From Stomoxys calcitrans (Eukaryota; Arthropoda; Insecta; Diptera; Muscidae): a DNA stretch of 64,000 bases. The notes beneath the pieces are model-generated. The model was given only the letters and a program-made list of their open reading frames with translations, made no database searches and had not been told where the DNA came from. The position numbers and the translations under genes are program-made. Position 1 is the first letter of the stretch; each line of letters opens with the position of its first letter. The DNA lies in assembly GCF_963082655.1 (NCBI RefSeq), contig NC_081556.1, positions 70,417,227 to 70,481,226 on the forward strand, written 5' to 3'. This document shows positions 57,221-64,000 of this stretch, one piece after another.

Positions 57221-58390
57221 AAGTAAAAAGGCGTTAAGTTCGGCCGGGCCGAACTTTGGATACCCACCACCTCGGGTATATATGTAAACCACCTTTCATC
57301 AAAATTCGGTGAAAATTTCATACCATATACTCATATACCTCATACCGATCTGAACTATATACGACACGGATGTCGAAAAGCCGGACATAAGTCACTGTGT
57401 AAAATTTCAGTGAAATCGGATTATAAATGCGCCTTTTATGGGGCCAAGACTTTAAATCGAGATATCGGTCTACATGGCAGCTATATCCAAATCTGGACCG
57501 ATTTGCGCCAAGTTGCATAAACATGTCGAAGAGCCTAACACTAAGCACTGTCCCAAATTTCGGCGAAATCGGACAATAAATGCCTCTTTTATGGGCCCTA
57601 AACCTTAAATCCAGAGATCGGTCTATATGGCAGCTATATTCAAATCTGGACCGATCTGGGCAAACTTAAAGAAGGACGTCGAAGAGCCTAACCAAACTCA
57701 CTGTCTCAAATTTCAGCGACATCGGACAATAAATGCGTCTTTTATGGCCCCAAAACCTAAAACCTAGATATCGGCCCAAAACCATAAATCAAGAAATCGG
57801 TCTATATGGCAGCTATATCCAAATTTGAACCGATCTGGACCAAATTGAAGAAATATGTCAAAGGGCCTAAGACAACTCACTGACCCAAATTTCAGCGAAA
57901 TCGGACCATAAATGTGGCTTTTATGGGCCTTAGACCCTAAATCGGAGGATCGGTCTATATGGCAGCTATATCCCAATCTGGACCGATCTGAGCCAAAATG
58001 ACGAAGGATGTCGAAGGGCCTAACACAACTCACTGTCCCAATTTTCAACAAAATCGGATAATAAATATGGCTTTTATGGGCCTACGACCCTAAATCGGCG
58101 GATCAGTCTATATGGGGGCTATATCAAGATATAGTCCGATATAGCCCATCTTCGAACTTAACCTGCTTATGGACAAAAAAAGAATCTGTGCAAAATTTCA
58201 GCTCAATATCTCTATTTTTAAAGACTGTAGCGTGATTTCAACAGACAGACGGACGGACATGGCTAGATCGTCTTAGATTTTTACGCTGATCAAGAATATA
58301 TATACTTTATAGGGTCGGAAATGGATATTTCGATGTGTTGCAAACGGAATGACAAAATGAATATACCCCCATCCTTCGGTGGTGGGTATA
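57221..58390 (-). mobile_element. DINE subfamily B, complete copy
   Basis: Ends: 'aacaagtaaaaaggcgttaag' with hairpin TTCGGCCGGGCCGAA (57239-57253) and GATACCCACCACC on the left; 'cccccatccttcggtggtgggtata' on the right. Internal monomers are 153 bp (GGTC markers at 57467, 57620, then 57799 after a 26-bp insert, and 57952). Short GTCY tract at 58240-58258. Confidence 0.82.
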
Positions 58391-58493
58391 ACAAGTAAAA
58401 GCGTGCAAAGTTCGGCCGGGCCGAATCTTATATACCCTCCACCGTGGATCGCATTTGTCGAGTTCTTTTCCCGGCATCTCTTCTTAGGCAAAA
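58391..58493 (-). mobile_element. 103-bp DINE subfamily A hairpin-end fragment
   Basis: Contains 'acaagtaaaagcgtgcaaag', hairpin, CCCTCCACC and 'gcatctcttcttaggcaaaa', then restarts with the same sequence at 58494. No intervening DNA on either side. Confidence 0.82.
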
Positions 58494-61400
58494 ACAAGTA
58501 AAAGCGTGCTAAGTTCGGCCGGGCCGAATCTTATATACCCTCCACCATGGATCGCATTTGTCGAGTTCTTTTCCCAGCATCTCTTTTTAGGCAAAAAAGG
58601 ATATAAGAAAAGAGTTGCTCTGCTATTAAAACGATATCAAGATATGGTCCGGTTCGGACCACAATTAAATTATATGTTGGAGACCTGTGTAAAATTTCAG
58701 CCAATTCGTATAAGAATTGCGCCCATTGGGGCTCACGAAGTAAAATAGAGAGAACAATTTATATGGGATCTGTATCGGGCTATAGACCGATTCAGACCAT
58801 AATAAACACGTTTGTTGATGGTCATGAGAGGATCCGTCGTACAAAATTTCAGGCATATCGGATAATAATTGCGACCTCTAGGGGTCAAGAAGTCAAGATC
58901 CCAGATCGGTTAATATGGCAGCTATATCAGGTTATGAACCGATTTGAACCTTATTTGACACAGTTGTTGAAAGTAAAAATAAAATACGTCATGCAAAATT
59001 TCAGCCAAATCGGATAGGAATTACGCCCTCCAGAAGCTCAAGAAATCAAATCCCCAGATCTGTTTATATGACAGCTATATCAGGTTATGAACCGATTTGA
59101 ACCATACTTGGCACAGTTGTTGGATATCATAACGAAATACTTCGTGCAAAAATTCATTCACATCGGATAAGAATTGTACCCTCTAGAGGGTCAAGAAGTC
59201 AAGACCCAAGATCGGTTTATATGGCAGCTATATCAGGTTATGGACCGATTTGAACCATACTTGGCACAGTTCTTGGCTATCATAACAAAACACGTCGTGC
59301 GAAATTCCATTCCAATCGGATAAGAATTGCGCCCTCTAGGGGGTCAAGAAGTCAAGACCCAAGATCGGTTTATATGGTAGCTATATCAGGTTATGGACCG
59401 ATTTGAACCATACTTGGCACTGTTGTTGGATATAATAACAAAACACGACGTGCAAAATTTCATCCCAATCGGATAAGAATTGCGCACTCTAGAGGCTCAA
59501 GAAGTCAAGACCCAAGATCGGTTTATATGGCAGCTATATCAGGTTATGGACCGATTTGAACCATACTTGGTACAGTTGTTGGATATCATAACAAAACACG
59601 TCGTGCAAAATTTCATTCCTATCGGATAAGAATTGCGCACTCTAGAGGGTCAAGAAGTCAAGACCCAAGATCGGTTTATATGGCAGCTATATCAGGTTAT
59701 GGACCGATTTGAACCATACTTGGCACAGTTGTTGGATATCATAACAAAACACGTCGTGCAAAATTTCATTCCTATCGGATAAGAATTGCGCACTCTAGAG
59801 GGTCAAGAAGTCAAGACCCAAGATCGGTTTATATGGCAGCTATATCAGGTTATGGACCGATTTGAACCATACTTGGTACAGTTGTTGGATATAATAACAA
59901 AACACGACGTGCAAAATTTCATTCAAATCGGGTAAGAATTGCGCACGCTAGAGGCTCAAGAAGGCAAGACCCAAGATCGGTTTATATGGCAGCTATATCA
60001 GGTTATGGACCGATTTGAACCATACTTGGTACAGTTGTTGGATATAATAACAAAACACGTCGTGCAAAATTTCATTCCTATCGGATAAGAATTGCGCCCT
60101 CTAGGGGGTCAAGAAGTCAAGACCCAAGATCGGTTTATATGGTAGCTATATCAGGTTATGGACCGATTTGAACCATACTTGGCACTGTTGTTGGATATAA
60201 TAACAAAACACGACGTGCAAAATTTTATCCCAATCGGATAAGAATTGCGCACTCTAGAGGCTCAAGAAGTCAAGACCCAAGATCGGTTTATATGGCAGCT
60301 ATATCAGGTTATGGACCGATTTGAACCATACTTGGTACAGTTGTTGGATATCATAACAAAACACGTCGTGCAAAATTTCATTCCTATCGGATAAGAATTG
60401 CGCACTCTAGAGGGTCAAGAAGTCAAGACCCAAGATCGGTTTATATGGCAGCTATATCAGGTTATGGACCGATTTGAACCATACTTGGCACTGTTGTTGG
60501 ATATAATAACAAAACACGACGTGCAAAATTTCATCCCAATCGGATAAGAATTGCGCACGCTAGAGGGTCAAGAAGTCAAGACCCAAGATCGGTTTATATG
60601 GCAGCTATATCAGGTTATGGACCGATTTGAACCATACTTGGCACAGTTGTTGGATATCATAACAAAACACGTCGTGCAAAATTTCATTCCTATCGGATAA
60701 GAATTGCGCACTCTAGAGGGTCAAGAATTCAAGACCCAAGATCGGTTTATATGGCAGCTATATCAGGTTATGGACCGATTTGAACCATACTTGGTACAGT
60801 TGTTGGATATCATAACAAAACACGTCGTGCAAAATTTCATTCCTATCAGATAAGAATTGCGCACTCTAGAGGGTCAAGAAGTCAAGACCCAAGATCGATT
60901 TATATGGGAGCTGTATCGGGCTATAGACCGATTCAGACCATAATAAACAGGTATGTTAATGGTAATGAGAGAATCGTACAAAAGTTGTACAAAATTTCAG
61001 GCAAATGGGATAATAATTGCGACCTCTAGAGGCTCAAGAAGTCAAGACACCAGATCGGTTTATATGGCAGCTATATCAGGTTATGAACAGACTTGTACTT
61101 TTTTGGACATAGTTGTTGAAAATAACAATAAAAAAAGTCTTGCGAAATTTCAGGCAAATCGGATAGAAATTGCGCCCTCTAGAAGCTCAAGAAGTCAAGT
61201 CCCCAGATCTGTTTATATGACAGCTATATCAGGTTATGAACCGATTTGAACCATATTTGGCACAGTTGTTGGATATCATAACCAAATACTATGTGCCAAA
61301 ATTCAAAGGCTCAAGAAGTCAAGACCCAAGATCGGTTTATATGACAGCTATATAAGGTTATAAACCGATTTGAGCCATACTTGGCACAGTTGTTGGATAT

Positions 61401-61927
61401 CGTAACAAAACACTTCGTGCAAAAGTTCATTCTAATCGGATAAGAATTGCGCACTCTAGAGGCTCAAGAAGTCAAGACCCAAGATCGGTTTATATGGCAG
61501 CTATATCAGGTTATAAACCGATTGGAACCATACTTGGCACAGTTGTTGGATATCATAACAAAACACGTCGTGCAAAATTTCATCCCAATCGGTTAAGAAT
61601 TGCGCACTCTAGAGGCTCAAGAAGTCAAGACCCAAGTTCGGTTTATATGGCAGCTATATCAAAACATGGACCGATATAGCCCATTTACAATACCAACCGA
61701 CCTAATAAGAAGTATTTGTGCAACATTTCAAGCGGCTAGCTTTACTTTTTCCGAACTTAGCGTGCTTTCGACAGACAGACGGACGGACATGGCTAGATCG
61801 ACATAAAATTTCACGACGATCAAGAATATATATACTTTATGGGGTCACAGACGAATATTTCGAGTAGTTACAATCAGAACGACGAAATTAGTATACCCCC
61901 CATCTTATGGTGGAGGGTATAAAAATC
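58494..61927 (-). mobile_element. DINE subfamily A, giant copy with expanded 153-bp array
   Basis: Complete ends (hairpin at 58514-58528; GGTGGAGGGTATAAAA at 61910-61925), GTCY tract (61770-61790), core and TA tract (61818-61840). Between them lie about 19 internal monomers, where other copies carry two to six. No coding capacity; frames reading 'RSQDPRSVYMAAISG' arise because 153 is a multiple of three. Confidence 0.88.
59211..60894. repeat. satellite-like array, 153-bp monomers with 765-bp higher-order period
   Basis: The marker 'atcggtttat' recurs at exactly 153-bp steps from 59211 to 60894 (11 steps). Private variants recur five monomers apart: the 'ctctagggggtc' to 'ggtagc' junction precedes both 59364 and 60129, and the next monomers (59517 and 60282) also correspond. 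Confidence 0.92.
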
Positions 61928-62011
61928 ATTATCATAACCTTGGTATTGGTAAAAATGCCATTAACAAACTGCGGGCAAATTTATCTCATACCCACGAGTG
62001 CGGTCCGTTAC

Positions 62012-62290
62012 AAGGTTAAGCTCGATGATAAGGGACCTCCATTTTAATGGCGAGTCCGAATGGTTTGACGCAAAGCCACACCACTTAATAGCATTAGGAG
62101 GGAAATGCTATGTCGCCATTAATATATAAAATATTTTTGAATTTTTCTACCTCCCCACAAATCCGTTGATTGTTCCGTATGCTGTAGGCGTATTTGTAAA
62201 GAAATAAAAAATTTTAAAATCATTTTGCCGAGATTCGAACTCGGGACCTTTGTAGTTTCTGAGGCACAAAACTACTAAAATCACTCCCAT
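62012..62290 (-). mobile_element. tRNA-derived SINE or close relative
   Basis: The minus strand has a B box (GAGTTCGAATCTCGG, near 62229-62245), preceded by a poorly conserved A box, and a body whose end matches the SINE at 21590 ('gttaagctcgatgataagggacctcc', 'ggcgagtccgaatgg' on plus). It is not a tRNA gene. Confidence 0.5.
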
Positions 62291-62533
62291 GTGTTAGAAT
62301 ATTGTGTCTATAAATAGAATATGTCAAACAAACACAAAAGCATGACCATCTTTAATGAAATAGAATCAAAGTGGATGAATGCGTAAATCATCTGCTTTGA
62401 AAACGGAAGGTTCTTGGTCCAACTCTCGGCTGGGATGAAGGTAAGGTTTTAATTGCATCTATAATTTGTATTATCCATATAAAATTTGTCTTCAAAGAAA
62501 CTGAGTATTGAGAACGTGATGGTGGGGAAAGGC
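62291..62533. other. unannotated; possible worn tRNA-like motif
   Basis: 'ggttcttggtccaactctcgg' near 62410 is weakly B-box-like. Nothing else recognised. Confidence 0.3.
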
Positions 62534-62790
62534 GCGAACCGGTTTATATCTAAGTAGTTATTTTTTAGCAACGTTCAACTAAAAAACTTCGTGCTGCAAG
62601 CTCTATGCATTCGACCGCTGTCGTGATTTCCACAGACGGACGGACGAGCATGGTTAAATCGACTTAGAATCTCAAGACGATCAAGAATATGTTTATATAC
62701 TTTATGGGGTCGCATATCAGTATCTCGAGGTGTTCCAAACGGAATGACTAGATTATTATATCCTCCTTCCTATGGTGGTGTGTATAAACA
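62534..62790 (-). mobile_element. DINE core-end remnant
   Basis: 'cgaccgctgtcgtgatttccacagacggacggacgagcatgg', 'ctcaagacgatcaagaatatg' and the end 'cctccttcctatggtggtgtgtata' mark a worn element of the B type in minus orientation. Confidence 0.6.
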
Positions 62791-63234
62791 TTTTATAATG
62801 TGAAGTTCCATTTCATTCAATGATTTATTTTTAAACAATAGCACAGCAAAGAACTTTCCAAAGCAAGACAAAATATGTGGTGGTGCTTAAAAGTATTTGA
62901 ACCCCTATCCGTATAGCGATTTCTGATTCGTCATGAATCTTCATCAGCAGATCATGAATCATGGTGCTTTACATACCAACCCAACCAGAGCAGGGTGTAA
63001 ACATCGTTGTCCGAGCAAAATATTTCAAAAAACCTAACAAATTTCTTCCCACCGTATTACAATTGTAAACTAAATTAAAATACAATCAATCATTTTGTAA
63101 CAGTTATTATTTAGTTAACAACATACGATACCGACCCGAACTTTATCCAAATTTTGTTTACATTTGTGAACAAAATAATTAATATATTGACCAAAACAAC
63201 TCACTATTCGGTACTTTGCCAGTTTCGGGAAATA
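62791..63234. other. unannotated AT-rich stretch
   Basis: No gene or repeat recognised. Confidence 0.35.
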
Positions 63235-63389
63235 AAAAAATCGGGTAAAAAATACGACTTCTATGGGCTCAAAACCTCAATTGAGCAGATCGGTGTATAT
63301 GGAAGCTATATTTAAATATAGTCCGATATTGATCATATTCGGTCCGAATGTCGGAGGTCCTTTCGCAACTTATTTGCAAAAGACTGGAA
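63235..63389 (-). mobile_element. DINE subfamily B fragment, left of a small MITE
   Basis: 'cttctatgggctcaaaacc', 'gatcggtgtatatggaagctatat' are subfamily B internal repeats on the minus strand, as at 57421-57800. Confidence 0.55.
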
Positions 63390-63589
63390 CTATGTTCGTT
63401 TTTCGTCGAAACCCCACGTTTTTAGCGATTACTTTTTTCAAACACTATACAAATATCAATAATATAATAATACTTTTATTAAAATTTTACCATAAGTAAT
63501 GAGAGAATGTCCCACAGAAGAAATCAGATATTTGTTTGCTTTAAAATCAATTGCTTAAAAAAGTAATCGCCGACAAATATCGCGAAAAG
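63390..63589. mobile_element. candidate small MITE
   Basis: Carries inverted 14-mers GCGATTACTTTTTT (63425-63438) and AAAAAAGTAATCGC (63557-63570), with TTTTCG outside both. Lies between two parts of a DINE B element. About 200 bp, AT-rich, non-coding. Confidence 0.45.
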
Positions 63590-63900
63590 CGATTAAGACC
63601 TTTAATCGGCAGATCGGTCTGTGCGACAGCTATATTCACACAAAGTCTGATTAGGCCCAGTTTCGAACATAACCAGGCAAAATGGAAAAATATAGTTCTG
63701 TCCAAAATTTCAGATCAATATCTCAATGGCGGATTCTGGACGGACGGACGGAAAGACACAAGGACATCGCTAAATTGCCTTTGAATTTTACGACAATCAA
63801 GAATATAGGCAAACATTTTCTAGGGTCGCAAATGCATATTTCCATGTGTTGCAAACAGAATGACTAAATGAATATATATACTATTATGGTTGGTATAAAA
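63590..63900 (-). mobile_element. DINE subfamily B fragment, core end
   Basis: 'aatcggcagatcggtctg', 'gttctgtccaaaatttcagatcaatatctc', 'ggacggacggac', 'cgacaatcaagaatat', 'tatggttggtataaaaa' give a repeat, GTCY tract, core and end. The last 100 bp of the window show nothing recognisable. Confidence 0.55.
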
Positions 63901-64000
63901 ATTAATTTTCGATCAAAATCGAAATGGGCCGTTCATCCGCTAACCCTTAAAATTGAAAGTAAATCCTACCATATATATCAATAATGAAAGGTTTTGTCAG

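Noticed and set aside
59211..60894. CRISPR array
   Set aside because: Tandem repeats are 153 bp without unique spacers, in a eukaryotic transposon; no cas genes.
58753..61806. Conserved-looking peptides (SRSQDPRSVYMAAISGYEP) in many 60-200-codon frames at DINE loci on both strands
   Set aside because: They occur because the 153-bp monomer is a multiple of three and lacks stops in some phases. Frames begin and end at random within repeats and have no start context; codon patterns track the DNA repeat.

Overview
This looks like intergenic, transposon-dense DNA from a higher fly, most likely a muscid such as Stomoxys, Haematobia or Musca. The genus is an inference from the repeat families, recognised from memory. 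No host protein-coding gene, functional tRNA gene or rRNA gene can be supported. Almost everything recognisable is a mobile element or its debris, and the remaining stretches are AT-rich and carry no coding signal I trust.

The central feature (24697-36351) is a complete, apparently recent Ty3/Gypsy LTR retrotransposon on the minus strand. It has two 2905-bp LTRs bounded by TGTAG...CTACA that differ at only a handful of positions, and a 4-bp target-site duplication (ATAC). The primer binding site is complementary to the tRNA-Lys(CUU) 3' end and there is a polypurine tract. gag and pol are both open. The gag-pol junction carries an A AAA AAC slippery heptamer nine bases before a perfect 7-bp hairpin, so Pol is probably made by -1 frameshifting. 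Gag has an N-terminal RING-H2 motif as well as C-terminal zinc motifs. Long LTRs, a tRNA-Lys primer and the integrase C-terminus suggest the Osvaldo/Ulysses group.

The most abundant repeats are non-autonomous elements of the DINE-1/mini-me (Helentron-associated) type. One end reads TATACCCTCCACCAT (subfamily A) or TATACCCACCACC (subfamily B). Next come a TA-rich tract, a conserved core and a GTCY microsatellite, then 153-bp internal repeats, and finally a palindromic hairpin (TTCGGCCGGGCCGAA) just inside the other end. More than twenty copies or pieces occur at 2.5-3.4, 6.0-7.0, 8.1-11.6, 14.75-16.3, 19.5-20.6, 36.5-38.6, 40.7-44.5, 47.9-49.9, 52.4-56.97, 57.2-61.9 and 62.5-63.9 kb. One copy has expanded into a satellite-like array (59.2-60.9 kb) with a five-monomer higher-order period. 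A related family C has a CCACCATTGTGG-type end.

Other layers are broken LOA-like non-LTR retrotransposon pieces (0.57-1.07, 3.9-6.0, 16.5-17.6, 19.4/20.6-20.9, 41.7-42.1, 50.1-51.6 kb), RTE-like reverse transcriptase fragments (22.1-23.0, 39.7 kb), tRNA-derived SINEs, and two decayed Tc1/mariner transposases (13.5-14.6, 38.7-39.2 kb). There is also a non-autonomous Helitron with intact ends (45800-47069), a hAT-like MITE candidate (42395-42860) and a 29-bp minisatellite with an orientation switch (51.55-52.4 kb). Several insertions are cleanly nested and give relative ages, for example DINE into LOA, hAT MITE into DINE, and LINE end into DINE.
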